A program made the position numbers and the translations under genes. A stretch of 64,000 bases of DNA from Alphaproteobacteria bacterium (GTDB lineage Bacteria > Pseudomonadota > Alphaproteobacteria > GCA-2731375): NCBI GenBank assembly GCA_016776605.1, contig JADHTB010000007.1, positions 1 to 64,000 of the forward strand. The letters run 5' to 3'. Below, in pieces: positions 26,796 through 35,097 of the stretch (its first letter is position 1; the number at the start of each line of letters is the position of its first letter). Below the pieces are notes generated by a model. The model was not told where the DNA came from and did no database searches. It saw only the letters and a list, made by a program, of their open reading frames with translations.

Positions 26796-27736
26796 TCGAT
26801 CTATTACAGGTTGCCCAATTGCCACCCTTTGTGGTCGAGCGGCTGAAAAAAGAATTTACCCTGCACGACTTCGTAAATCCGGCCGATCCGGACAAGCTGC
26901 TTGACGAGGTGGGACCACGCATTCGCGGCATTCTGGCCGGTGGCATGAAAGGCCCGAACGCCAATTTGATCAACCGGTTGGAGAAGCTGGAGATCATCGC
27001 GTCGATGAGCGTCGGGTTCGATGCAACGGACGTCGCCGCCGCGCAGGCCCGTGGCGTGATTGTCACCCATACGCCGGAAGTGCTGACCGGTGACGTCGCC
27101 GATCTTGCCATGACCTTTATCCTGATGGCGCCCCGGCGGATCAGCGAGTCGGAGCGTTTCCTCCGCCAGGGCAAGTGGCTGCAGGGCCGCATGGACCTTG
27201 GCACCACCGTCCGCGGCAAGCGGCTGGGCATTCTGGGCCTTGGCCGCATCGGCACAGCGGTGGCCCGCCGCGCCGAGGTGTTCGGCCTCCACATCGCCTA
27301 TCACGACATCAAGCCCATGGGCGACCTGGCATACCGCTCCTATCCAACCCTGCTGGACCTGGCAGCCGCCTCGGATATTCTGCTGGTCGCCTGCGAAGGT
27401 GGCCAGGCCACCCGTGGGCTGGTCGATGGCGCCGTGCTGGATGCACTGGGCTCAGAAGGCTTCCTGATCAACGCCGCGCGTGGCACGATCATCGATCAGG
27501 GGGCCATGGTCGCGGCCCTGCGCGACGGCCGTATCGCCGGCGCGGCGCTGGACGTTTTCGATGGCGAGCCAGAGGTCCCCGCCGAACTGTTGGCCATGGA
27601 AAACGTGATCCTGACGCCGCATATCGCCTCGTCCACCACCGAGACCCGCCGCGCCATGGGCGACCTGGTCTATGACAACCTTCGCGCCCATTTCGACGGC
27701 AAGCCGGTGCTTACCCCCGTCCCACCACAAATTTAG
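26792..27736 (+). CDS. D-isomer-specific 2-hydroxyacid dehydrogenase
   Basis: A 314-residue NAD(P)-dependent dehydrogenase. The Rossmann motif is LGILGLGRIGTAVARR. The catalytic triad is visible: Arg in NAARGTIIDQ, Glu in FDGEPEVP and His in ILTPHIASS. Length and domain order match glyoxylate/hydroxypyruvate reductases and related enzymes. It is translationally coupled by ATGA to the deacylase, so it may reduce the 2-oxo acid made from the released D-amino acid (inference). It is convergent with an SDR gene. Confidence 0.92.
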   Translation: MIDLLQVAQLPPFVVERLKKEFTLHDFVNPADPDKLLDEVGPRIRGILAGGMKGPNANLINRLEKLEIIASMSVGFDATDVAAAQARGVIVTHTPEVLTGDVADLAMTFILMAPRRISESERFLRQGKWLQGRMDLGTTVRGKRLGILGLGRIGTAVARRAEVFGLHIAYHDIKPMGDLAYRSYPTLLDLAAASDILLVACEGGQATRGLVDGAVLDALGSEGFLINAARGTIIDQGAMVAALRDGRIAGAALDVFDGEPEVPAELLAMENVILTPHIASSTTETRRAMGDLVYDNLRAHFDGKPVLTPVPPQI

Positions 27737-27767
27737 CAACGCCGCGGATCGCATGGGGCCAGCCGCG

Positions 27768-28568
27768 TCAGGTCGCTGTCACGCCGCCGTCGATCACAAG
27801 TTCAGAACCGGTGATCCAGGACGCCTCGTCCGAAGCAAGGTAGAGGCAACCCATGGCGATGTCCCGGGGCGTGCCGAAACGGCCCAGCGGTGTCGCGGCA
27901 TGGCGCATTTTTGCCACCTCCGGATTGGTGTGGCCCGGTTGGGTCATGGGGGTATCGACGAAGCCGGGGTGAATGGAGTTCACCCGAATGCCGTCCGGGG
28001 CGTATTGGATGGCCGCTGATTTGGAGAAAATGCGAACGGCGCCCTTTGATGCGTGATAGGCGGCGTTCGCGTACGAGCCGATAATGCCGCAGATCGAAGA
28101 AATATTGATGATCGAGCCGCCGCCCGACCGGCGCATCGGCGCAATGGCGCCTCTCGTGCCCAAAAATGTACCCGTCGCGTTGACGTCCATAACGTGGTTC
28201 CATTGCGCCAACGTCTGATCTTCCAGCAGGCCGCCGGCGGTCAGGCTCGTCTGAATGTTTTGTTGCGGATCGCGGCCGGAAACACCCGCTATGTTGGTAA
28301 GCGCATCGAGCCTGCCGTAGGTCGCCTCGGTCTCGGCGATCAGCGCGGCCCACTGTTCCTCATCCGTGACATCAAGCGGCCGAAAAATCGCGTCGCCGCC
28401 ACTGTTGCCGATTGCCTCGACAATTGATTGCCCCAGCGCCGCATTGACGTCGCAAACAACCACCCTCGCGCCATGCCCGGCGAATACCCTGGCGGTCTCG
28501 GCCCCGATGCCGGATGCCCCGCCGGTCACGATCGCTACCTTGCCAGCCAGCCGATTTCCCGTTTCCAT
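27768..28568 (-). CDS. SDR family oxidoreductase
   Basis: A 266-residue classical short-chain dehydrogenase with TGGASGIGAETARVFAGHG, then VVCDVNA (acidic end of strand 2, NAD preference), NIAGVSG and the intact active site ANAAYHASKGAVRIFS. A C-terminal GSELVIDGGVTAT is typical of the FabG-like group. GGAGGA lies just before the start. It is the last gene of a four-gene minus-strand operon (2OG oxygenase, atypical SDR, BVMO-type monooxygenase, this SDR), where it could oxidise an alcohol to the ketone used by the monooxygenase (inference). Confidence 0.91.
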   Translation of the reverse strand: METGNRLAGKVAIVTGGASGIGAETARVFAGHGARVVVCDVNAALGQSIVEAIGNSGGDAIFRPLDVTDEEQWAALIAETEATYGRLDALTNIAGVSGRDPQQNIQTSLTAGGLLEDQTLAQWNHVMDVNATGTFLGTRGAIAPMRRSGGGSIINISSICGIIGSYANAAYHASKGAVRIFSKSAAIQYAPDGIRVNSIHPGFVDTPMTQPGHTNPEVAKMRHAATPLGRFGTPRDIAMGCLYLASDEASWITGSELVIDGGVTAT

Positions 28569-28629
28569 CTCGTCCTCCTGTTTTTTGGTTGATTGATTTT
28601 AGAATGCCGCCAACAGATCGGCGCGGCCC

Positions 28630-30255
28630 CTATTCCGCGGCCGCCACCCGCGCCGCGTTGGGCTGAAAGCTGAAACCCTTGTAGCCGTCGGCGACGACCT
28701 CATCGCATATCTTCCGATAGGTGCCGGCGTCGCCCACATAAGGCATGAAGATGCGGGGTTTGCCCGGAATATTTGCGCCCATGTACCAGGATGCGGCCAG
28801 CGGAAAGAGCGTCCTATGGGCCACGACGTTGACGTGTTCGACCCATTCGTCCTCCGCTTCCAGGGTCGGCTCCATGGTCTCCAACCCCTGGGCCCGCATA
28901 TGCAGCAGGCTTTCGGTTATCCAATCAACATGCTGTTCGATCGAAACCATCATGTTGGTCAGGACAGAGGGGCTGCCCGGTCCCGTGATCATGAACAGGT
29001 TGGGAAAGGCCGCGGTCATCAGACCCAGGTAGGTGCGTGGCCCGGCGTCCCATTTCCCGCGCAGGGTCGCGCCCGCGCGGCCCTGAATATCGATCTTGAA
29101 CAAGGTTCCCGTCATAGCGTCGAAGCCGGTCGCAAAGACAATAGCGTCGAATTCAAAGGCATTGTCCGAGGTCCGCAGACCTTGTTCCGTAATCCGTTCA
29201 ATCGGCGTTTCGTTGATATCCACCAATTCGACGTTATCGCGGTTGAAGGTTTCGAAATATCCGCTGTCAATACAGATGCGCTTGGTGCCGATGGGATAGC
29301 CCTTGGCCGCCAGCCGCTCCGCGACCGCCCCGTCGTGTACAATGACGCGGATCTTATCGCGGACAAATTCCGCCGCCGTTTCGTTGACAGAGCCGTCCAG
29401 CAGCATATCCCTGTAGGAGCCCAGCAGAGAGGCACCGCCCCGTGCCCAGCCTTTTTCATAGGCCGCCCGGCGCTCGTCCTCGGACGCTGTCAAACCGGAT
29501 ACATCGTTGAATTCGCGAATGGCGCCTTTCGGGGTGTGGCGCTGCTCTTCGCGCAGGGCGGCGTAGTTATCCTTCCACGAACGGGCATATTCCGGGGTCA
29601 TCGGTCCGTTCCGCGCGGGCAGGGAATAATTTGGTGTCCGTTGGAAGACGGTCATATGGGCCGCTTGTTCGGCCATGACCGGAATGGCCTGAATGCCGGA
29701 CGAGCCGGTGCCGATGACCGCAATCCGTTTGCCGGTGAAATCAACGCCTGCATGGGGCCAATTGCCCGTATGGTATGTCTTCCCCTGATAATCGGACAGG
29801 CCTGGGAAATCCGGTATCTGTGTCGATGAAATACAGCCCGTCGCCATGACGCAATATTGCGCCGAGATACGCGCGCCCTTGTCGGTTTCGATATTCCATC
29901 GGCGCGCGCCCTCGTCGAAATGGGCGGCGGTCACCGTTGTTTCAAATTCGATGCTGCGGCGGAGATCAAACCGGTCGGCGACATGACCGGCGTATTCCAG
30001 GATTTCAGGCTGGGCGGAGAAGCGCTCGCTCCAGTCCCATTCCTGCTGCAATTCCTCGGAAAAGGAATAGGAATACTGCATGCTTTCCACATCGCACCGG
30101 GCGCCCGGATAACGGTTCCAATACCAGGTGCCGCCGACATCGTCCCCCGCCTCGAACATACGGATCGAGTATCCCAGACCACGCAGACGATGCAGCAGAT
30201 AAAGTCCCGCAAATCCCGCGCCAACAATGACGACATCACATTTCTGCAGGCTCAT
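28630..30255 (-). CDS. Baeyer-Villiger-type flavin monooxygenase
   Basis: A 541-residue FAD/NADPH enzyme. FAD Rossmann motif VVIVGAGFAGLYLLHRLRGLG lies at the N-terminus, then FEAGDDVGGTWYWNRYPGARCDVES, typical of cyclohexanone- and phenylacetone-monooxygenase-like proteins. The fingerprint YQGKTYHTGNWP nearly fits FxGxxxHTxxWP, and the NADPH Rossmann motif IAVIGTGSSGIQAIP follows. It should insert oxygen beside a ketone to give an ester or lactone. A strong GGAGGAT site defines the start; the open frame runs further upstream without meaning. It is flanked by two SDR genes in the same operon. The ketone is unknown. Confidence 0.93.
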   Translation of the reverse strand: MSLQKCDVVIVGAGFAGLYLLHRLRGLGYSIRMFEAGDDVGGTWYWNRYPGARCDVESMQYSYSFSEELQQEWDWSERFSAQPEILEYAGHVADRFDLRRSIEFETTVTAAHFDEGARRWNIETDKGARISAQYCVMATGCISSTQIPDFPGLSDYQGKTYHTGNWPHAGVDFTGKRIAVIGTGSSGIQAIPVMAEQAAHMTVFQRTPNYSLPARNGPMTPEYARSWKDNYAALREEQRHTPKGAIREFNDVSGLTASEDERRAAYEKGWARGGASLLGSYRDMLLDGSVNETAAEFVRDKIRVIVHDGAVAERLAAKGYPIGTKRICIDSGYFETFNRDNVELVDINETPIERITEQGLRTSDNAFEFDAIVFATGFDAMTGTLFKIDIQGRAGATLRGKWDAGPRTYLGLMTAAFPNLFMITGPGSPSVLTNMMVSIEQHVDWITESLLHMRAQGLETMEPTLEAEDEWVEHVNVVAHRTLFPLAASWYMGANIPGKPRIFMPYVGDAGTYRKICDEVVADGYKGFSFQPNAARVAAAE

Positions 30256-30283
30256 TTCAGCCGATCCTCCTGATTGAATGGCT

Positions 30284-31069
30284 CTAGAAATTGCTTTCGT
30301 ACAGACCACCGTCGAGCAGCAGGCTTTGGCCGGTGATGTAGCCGGCCTGGGCGCCGCACAGAAAGGCGCAGGCTTCGCCGAATTCCGCCGGATTGCCGAA
30401 GCGTTTAGCGGGGACCGAGTTGGCCAGATTTTCCGCCGCCTGGTTTTCCGAAATATTGTTCTGCTGCGCGTTGTAGCCCAGGCCGCCACGCAGGCGGTCC
30501 GTGTCGATATAGCCGGGCAGGATGTGATTGATGGTGACGTTGTGCTCGGCCACGGAACGGGCCACACCGGCCAAAAAGGCGGTCAGGCCGGCGCGGGCGC
30601 CGCTGGACAGGTCTAACCCGAACACCGGCCGCTTTACGGTAACGGAGGTGATATTGACGATGCGGCCAAAACTCTGCGCCACCATGGGATCAATCACCGC
30701 CTGGATCAGCTCGATCGGGGTGGCGAAATTCATCGTCACGCCTTCCAGCATATCCGCACGGGTCAGATCGCGAAAATCCCGGAACGGCGGGCCGCCGTTG
30801 TTGTTGACCAGAATGTCAGGCTGGGGACAGGCCGCCAGCAACGCCGCCTGTCCCGCCTTGGTGGAGACATCGGCGACCACCGGGGTGACCTGCACATCCG
30901 AGACGGCGCGGATTTCATCCGCCGTCGCCATGGTGACCGCTTCATCGCGGCCGTTAACGACGACGTTGACGCCGTTTTTCGCCAGCGACATGGCGCAGCC
31001 CTTGCCCAAACCACGGCTGGATGCGCAAACAATGGCGTTCCGTCCCCCAATGCCTAAATCCATAATCAA
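30284..31069 (-). CDS. Atypical SDR family protein lacking the catalytic Tyr/Lys
   Basis: A 261-residue SDR-fold protein. The cofactor motif is degenerate, CASSRGLGKGCAMSLAKNG, and VNNNGGPP takes the place of NNAG. Where other SDRs have YxxxK, this one reads DLSSGARAGLTAFLAG, so Tyr is replaced by Ser and Lys by Arg; TSVTVKRPVF carries the serine region. A known FabG-like subgroup has this SxxxR form and its reaction is poorly defined. GGGAGA precedes the ATG. It lies between the 2OG oxygenase and the monooxygenase with about 30-base gaps, so it belongs to the same operon. Confidence 0.85.
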   Translation of the reverse strand: MIMDLGIGGRNAIVCASSRGLGKGCAMSLAKNGVNVVVNGRDEAVTMATADEIRAVSDVQVTPVVADVSTKAGQAALLAACPQPDILVNNNGGPPFRDFRDLTRADMLEGVTMNFATPIELIQAVIDPMVAQSFGRIVNITSVTVKRPVFGLDLSSGARAGLTAFLAGVARSVAEHNVTINHILPGYIDTDRLRGGLGYNAQQNNISENQAAENLANSVPAKRFGNPAEFGEACAFLCGAQAGYITGQSLLLDGGLYESNF

Positions 31070-31099
31070 GTCTCCCTTTGTTTTGCTAGATGTTGCCGG

Positions 31100-32140
31100 C
31101 TAATCGTACACATCCTGAACTTCGATTTTGCCGTGCTGTTGCTGGTGAAAATAATTGGCGCGATAGAATTCCTGCATCATATCGGCGTAAAGGCGCGGTT
31201 CGTACTTCGCGGGTTGCGCGGCATCGATGCACGACGGCGCTACCCGGATCATACGGTAGGGATTGGGGCTGTGAAAATAGGCCATGGAGTAACGGTCGCG
31301 GTCGCCGTCCACGATGACGCCATGGGGGGTGGATAGAAACCGGTCGTTCGACATGCGCCGCAGCATATTGCCGATATTGACCAGAAATGTGCCCGGTATG
31401 ATGGGCGGCGGCAACCACTCGCCCGAGGGCAGGCGTATGGCCAGGCCCGGCACCTCCGCGCGCGCCAGGATGGTCATGAAGGAATTATCGGTGTGCGGCG
31501 CGGTGCCGAAATCATTATCCACCACCCGGGTCGGCGGATAATGCAACAGGCGCAGGGTGGCGTTATTTTCGTTGGCGAAATCATCGTCCAGATAATCGGA
31601 CGGCATGCCCAGGGCGACGGCAAAGGCCGGCAGCAAACGCTGCCCCAATGCATTCAGCGCGGCGAAATAGGCCATCACCCCCTGGGGAAAGCCCGGCAGA
31701 TGATCCGGCCAATGATTTTGTCCGCGCAGGGGCGTCTTGTTGACCACGTCCGGGTGATCCGGGCCGCGGTCGTGGGTAACGAAAAAGGATTCATTCTGGT
31801 TCGGCGTGGTCGCCTTGTGCACCGTGGAATGGGCCTGCATGGAGGTGTTCATGGCCATATAGCCGATGTTGTTCTGGTCCAGGGCCAGACTCTGCTTCGC
31901 TGCCAGGGGCAAGGCATGAAAGCGTTTCGATTGCGCGAAGGCGCCCGCGATCAGGTCTTCGGGCACTGCATGGTTGGTAATGTAAAAAAAGCCCACGTTC
32001 GCGCAGGCCGCCGCCACCGCTGCCGCCAGAGTTTCCAGGGCGCCGTCTTCGCCACGGAAATACGGGCCCAGATCGATGATGGGCAACTGGGCCAAGGCGG
32101 CGTCCAGGTCCCGTGCGCCTTGCTGTTGAAACAAATGCAT
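31100..32140 (-). CDS. 2-oxoglutarate/Fe(II)-dependent oxygenase, isopenicillin N synthase family
   Basis: A 346-residue double-stranded beta-helix oxygenase. The N-terminal block LPIIDLGPYFRGED and NVGFFYITNHAVPEDL are typical of the family. The iron triad is HTD in GTAPHTDNSFMTIL plus the His of STPHGVIVDG, and RYSMAYF gives the 2-oxoglutarate-binding Arg-x-Ser. It probably hydroxylates or desaturates a small molecule. It is the first gene of a four-gene minus-strand operon with two SDRs and a BVMO-type enzyme. GGGGGG precedes the start. The substrate is unknown. Confidence 0.9.
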   Translation of the reverse strand: MHLFQQQGARDLDAALAQLPIIDLGPYFRGEDGALETLAAAVAAACANVGFFYITNHAVPEDLIAGAFAQSKRFHALPLAAKQSLALDQNNIGYMAMNTSMQAHSTVHKATTPNQNESFFVTHDRGPDHPDVVNKTPLRGQNHWPDHLPGFPQGVMAYFAALNALGQRLLPAFAVALGMPSDYLDDDFANENNATLRLLHYPPTRVVDNDFGTAPHTDNSFMTILARAEVPGLAIRLPSGEWLPPPIIPGTFLVNIGNMLRRMSNDRFLSTPHGVIVDGDRDRYSMAYFHSPNPYRMIRVAPSCIDAAQPAKYEPRLYADMMQEFYRANYFHQQQHGKIEVQDVYD

Positions 32141-32215
32141 CTGGCAAATCCCCCCTTGCCGTCGCTGCCACCATTACTGTTGCCGACTATAACCCGGTCG
32201 GGACCGGTCTCAAAG

Positions 32216-32320
32216 CTAGAGCATTTTCATTCTGAAAATGCTCAAATCTTTAGAATTAGAGAAATTTTTCCAATCACTTAGAATCGCTTCGCAATTCTCA
32301 TTAATTCGGAATTGCTCTAG
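32216..32320 (-). repeat. Composite palindromic repeat, full copy (inverted orientation)
   Basis: 105 bp bounded by CTAG at both ends. Hairpin B is 32219-32243 (GAGCATTTTC/GAAAATGCTC). A linker follows, then hairpin A at 32258-32318, containing inner arms GAATCGC/GCGAATTC-like around TTC. The terminal CTA supplies the TAG stop of the Lhr-like helicase gene. It is a near-identical inverted partner of the copy at 34823 on the other side of that gene. Confidence 0.85.
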
Positions 32321-34767
32321 CGGCTGGCTTCTTCGATCAGATCTTCCGCCGCCTCACTCAATAATTCCTCCATGCTGTCGCCATGCACGGCCTCCTTTCC
32401 GATCTCCAACATCAAGGGCACGGCCAGGGGCGACACCCGGTCCAGGGGGCGGTGTTCGATGCGGCCCCGCACCCGGGCCAGCATTTGGCCCAGGCGTTGG
32501 ATATCGAGCAAACCCGTGGCGGCGTCCGCCTGGGTGGCGCGCAGCAGGATGTGGCCGGGTTCGTATTTGCGCAGCACATCGTAGATCAGATCGGAGGAAA
32601 AGGTCATTTGCCGACCGGTCTTTTCCTGCCCCGGATGGCGCCGATCAATCAGGCCTGCGATCAGGGCGACGTTGCGAAAGGTCCGCTTCACAAGATTTGA
32701 CTCGGCCAGCCATTCCTCCAGATCATCGCCCAGCATATCCTGGCCAAACAGCGGCTCCACATCATCCACCCGGTTCAGGCTCCACACCGCCAGGGCGTAT
32801 TCCGAGGCGACGAAGCCAAAGGGGCGATAGCCCGCCCGTTCCATGCGCCGGGTCAAGAGCATGCCCAGGGTCTGATGGGCCAGGCGGCCTTCAAAGGGAT
32901 AGCAGACCAGGTAATGCTTGCCGCCACGGGGGAAACCTTCCACCAACAAGCCTTCGGGGCCGGGCAGGATCGAACGGCGGCGCTGCATGGCCAGCCAGTC
33001 CCTGACCGGTGCCGGCAGGCGTTCGTGGGCCTTTGTGTCGGCCAGCAGGGCCCGTACCCGGGCCGCCAGATAGGTGGACAGGGGAAACTTGCCGCCATAG
33101 TAGGACGGCACCTTGGCCTCGACGCCCGCCGCCCGGCTGACCGTCGCCACGGTCTCGCGCATACCTTCAAACCGCAGAATTTCACCGGCAAAGGCAAAGG
33201 TATCGCCGATCACCAGTTGATCGATGAACCATTCCTCGATCTGGCCCAGGTTGCGGCCACGTTTCAGGCGCACCTGAATCATCGGTTCCTGCACGATGGT
33301 GCCAACGTTCAGGCGGTACTGCCGCGCCACCCTTGGCCCGGTGATTTCATAGCGCCCCTGGGCATCCAAAGTCAGACGGGCATAGCGCTCGTACTGACGC
33401 AGAGAATAACCGCCGGTGGCGACATAATCGACCACCCGGTCAAAGCTATCCCGGCTTAGACCGCTGTAGGGTGCGGCGCGGCGGACTTCTTCATACAGCG
33501 CTTCCGGTTGAAAGGGTGCGCTACAGGCGGTGCCCAGGATATGCTGGGCCAACACGTCCAAGCCGCCCCGGCGCAGGGGCTCGCCATCCAGCTCGCCTTG
33601 CATTACCGCCTCGGCCGCCGCCTGACATTCCAACACTTCGAAGCGGTTGGAGGGCACCAACAAGGCCCGGCTGGGTTCATCCAGGCGGTGATTGGCCCGG
33701 CCGATCCGCTGTACCAGGCGGCTTAACCCCTTGGGCGCGCCAACCTGGATGACCAGATCCACCGCCCCCCAGTCAATACCCAGATCCAGGGTCGAGGTGC
33801 AGACCACGGCGCGCAGGTCGCCACGCACCATTGCCGCCTCCACCTTGCGGCGCTGTTCCACGGCCAGGGAGCCATGATGCAGGGCGATGGCCAGGCCACC
33901 CTCGTTCAGGCGCCACAGATGATTGAACACCACCTCGGCCTGGGCCCGCGTGTTGACAAAGACCAATGTGGTCTGTTGCTGGCCTATGGCGGCATAAATG
34001 TCAGCCATGGCATGCAGGGTCATATGGCCGGCCCAGGGCACCCGGGCCGCCGCCGCCATGACGGCGATTTCAGGCCGGGGACCGGGGCCGCCATCGATCA
34101 CCGCCACCGGTCCGGCGCAATCCAGAAAGCGTGCCATTTCCCCCGGCGCCGCCACCGTCGCCGACAGACCGATCTGCCGCGCGCCCGGCGCCATGCCGGC
34201 CAGACGCGCCAGACCCAGGGCCAGCAGATCGCCCCGCTTGTTGGCGGCCAGGGCGTGTAGTTCATCGATCACCACATAGCGCAGTCCGGCGAAATAACGC
34301 GCCGCATCCCGGTAGGACAGCAACAGGGCCAACTGCTCCGGCGTGGTCAGCAGCATGTGGGGCGGGTTGCGCCGCTGTCGTAGGCGCCTGGATTGCGGGG
34401 TATCGCCGGTCCGGCTTTCCACCTGGATCGGCAGCGCCATTTCAGCGATGGGCTGTTCCAGATTGCGCCGTACATCCACCGCCAATGCCTTCAGGGGCGA
34501 TAAATACAAAGTGTGCAGGCGGCCGGCCCCAGTCACCGGCCCAGTCCCCGGTCTAGTCCCCGGTCCAGCCTCGATCAGTTCACACAGGCTGGGCAGGAAA
34601 CCCGCCAGGGTTTTGCCGCCACCGGTGGGGGCCGACAGCAACACCGATTGACCGGCGCGGGTGCGCTGCAACACGGCCAATTGATGGGGCCGGGGCCGCC
34701 AGCCGCGCGCGGCGAACCAAGTTGTCAGGGCCGCGGGCAAATCCGTTTCTTGCGGGACATCATCCAT
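32317..34767 (-). CDS. Lhr-like (ligase-associated type) DEXH-box helicase
   Basis: An 816-residue superfamily 2 helicase. Walker A is SAPTGGGKTLAGFLPSL near residue 48, DEXH reads VIDELHAL, SAT is GLSATVAAPGEM, and motif VI is RLVQRIGRANHRLDEPSRALL. The Lhr winged-helix and C-terminal domains follow. Length and pattern match the ligase-associated DNA-damage-response helicase family. The usual partner genes (ATP-dependent ligase, exonuclease, phosphoesterase) are not adjacent. The start is MDDVPQETDLP; upstream codons look non-coding and no strong ribosome site is seen. The gene is bracketed by inverted copies of the composite repeat. Confidence 0.9.
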   Translation of the reverse strand: MDDVPQETDLPAALTTWFAARGWRPRPHQLAVLQRTRAGQSVLLSAPTGGGKTLAGFLPSLCELIEAGPGTRPGTGPVTGAGRLHTLYLSPLKALAVDVRRNLEQPIAEMALPIQVESRTGDTPQSRRLRQRRNPPHMLLTTPEQLALLLSYRDAARYFAGLRYVVIDELHALAANKRGDLLALGLARLAGMAPGARQIGLSATVAAPGEMARFLDCAGPVAVIDGGPGPRPEIAVMAAAARVPWAGHMTLHAMADIYAAIGQQQTTLVFVNTRAQAEVVFNHLWRLNEGGLAIALHHGSLAVEQRRKVEAAMVRGDLRAVVCTSTLDLGIDWGAVDLVIQVGAPKGLSRLVQRIGRANHRLDEPSRALLVPSNRFEVLECQAAAEAVMQGELDGEPLRRGGLDVLAQHILGTACSAPFQPEALYEEVRRAAPYSGLSRDSFDRVVDYVATGGYSLRQYERYARLTLDAQGRYEITGPRVARQYRLNVGTIVQEPMIQVRLKRGRNLGQIEEWFIDQLVIGDTFAFAGEILRFEGMRETVATVSRAAGVEAKVPSYYGGKFPLSTYLAARVRALLADTKAHERLPAPVRDWLAMQRRRSILPGPEGLLVEGFPRGGKHYLVCYPFEGRLAHQTLGMLLTRRMERAGYRPFGFVASEYALAVWSLNRVDDVEPLFGQDMLGDDLEEWLAESNLVKRTFRNVALIAGLIDRRHPGQEKTGRQMTFSSDLIYDVLRKYEPGHILLRATQADAATGLLDIQRLGQMLARVRGRIEHRPLDRVSPLAVPLMLEIGKEAVHGDSMEELLSEAAEDLIEEASR

Positions 34768-34783
34768 AGGGCAAATATAACCC

Positions 34784-34816
34784 GCCTGTCCCACGCCTGT
34801 CCCCCGCCCGTCCCCC
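34784..34816. repeat. Three 11-bp imperfect tandem repeats
   Basis: Units GCCTGTCCCAC (34784-34794), GCCTGTCCCCC (34795-34805) and GCCCGTCCCCC (34806-34816), then a partial GCCC. They lie between the Lhr-like helicase start and the composite palindrome. Confidence 0.7.
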
Positions 34817-34822
34817 GCCCTT

Positions 34823-34926
34823 CTAGGCAATTCCAAATTAATGAGAATCGCGAAGCGATTCTAAGTGATTGGAAAAATTGCTCTAATTCTAAAGATCTGA
34901 ACATTTTCAGAATGAAAATGCTCTAA
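34823..34926 (+). repeat. Composite palindromic repeat, full copy (direct orientation)
   Basis: Starts CTAGGCAATTCC and runs through hairpin A with the inner arms GAATCGC/GCGATTC, the linker AATTCTAAAGATCT, then hairpin B (GAACATTTTC/GAAAATGCTC), ending CTCTAA. Apart from a few substitutions it equals the copy at 47303, and it is inverted relative to the copy at 32216. Confidence 0.85.
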
Positions 34927-35097
34927 TGAGCACATTGGTCAAAAATGCGCCCGTATCCCAATCCTCGCGACCCTGAATTCAAGGCTGAGCATGCATTAAC
35001 AACTTATTTACCGGACCATTGTTACCTTGCAGCCACGCCGGTTCACTACGCGGTTTCGCACAACAGCAATATTCGTTTAGAAAAAGCAGCGGGATAC

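Larger units (their letters stand above)
34768..35097 (+). other. 330-base gene-free region with tandem and palindromic repeats
   Basis: Three imperfect 11-bp units (GCCTGTCCCAC, GCCTGTCCCCC, GCCCGTCCCCC) lie at 34784-34816, followed by a composite palindromic repeat at 34823-34926. From 34927 to 35097 an open frame continues in phase with the receiver gene, but it has no recognisable domain and its ATG at 34945 has no ribosome site, so I treat it as leader. I see no clear promoter. Confidence 0.6.

Noticed and set aside
25674-26825. A 383-codon minus-strand open frame opposite the deacylase
   Set aside because: It shows no domain and runs over conserved metal-site codons of the real gene.
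34945-35097. An upstream ATG that would lengthen the receiver protein by 51 residues
   Set aside because: The extra residues have no similarity to a domain, there is no ribosome site, and the receiver fold begins right after ATG 35098.
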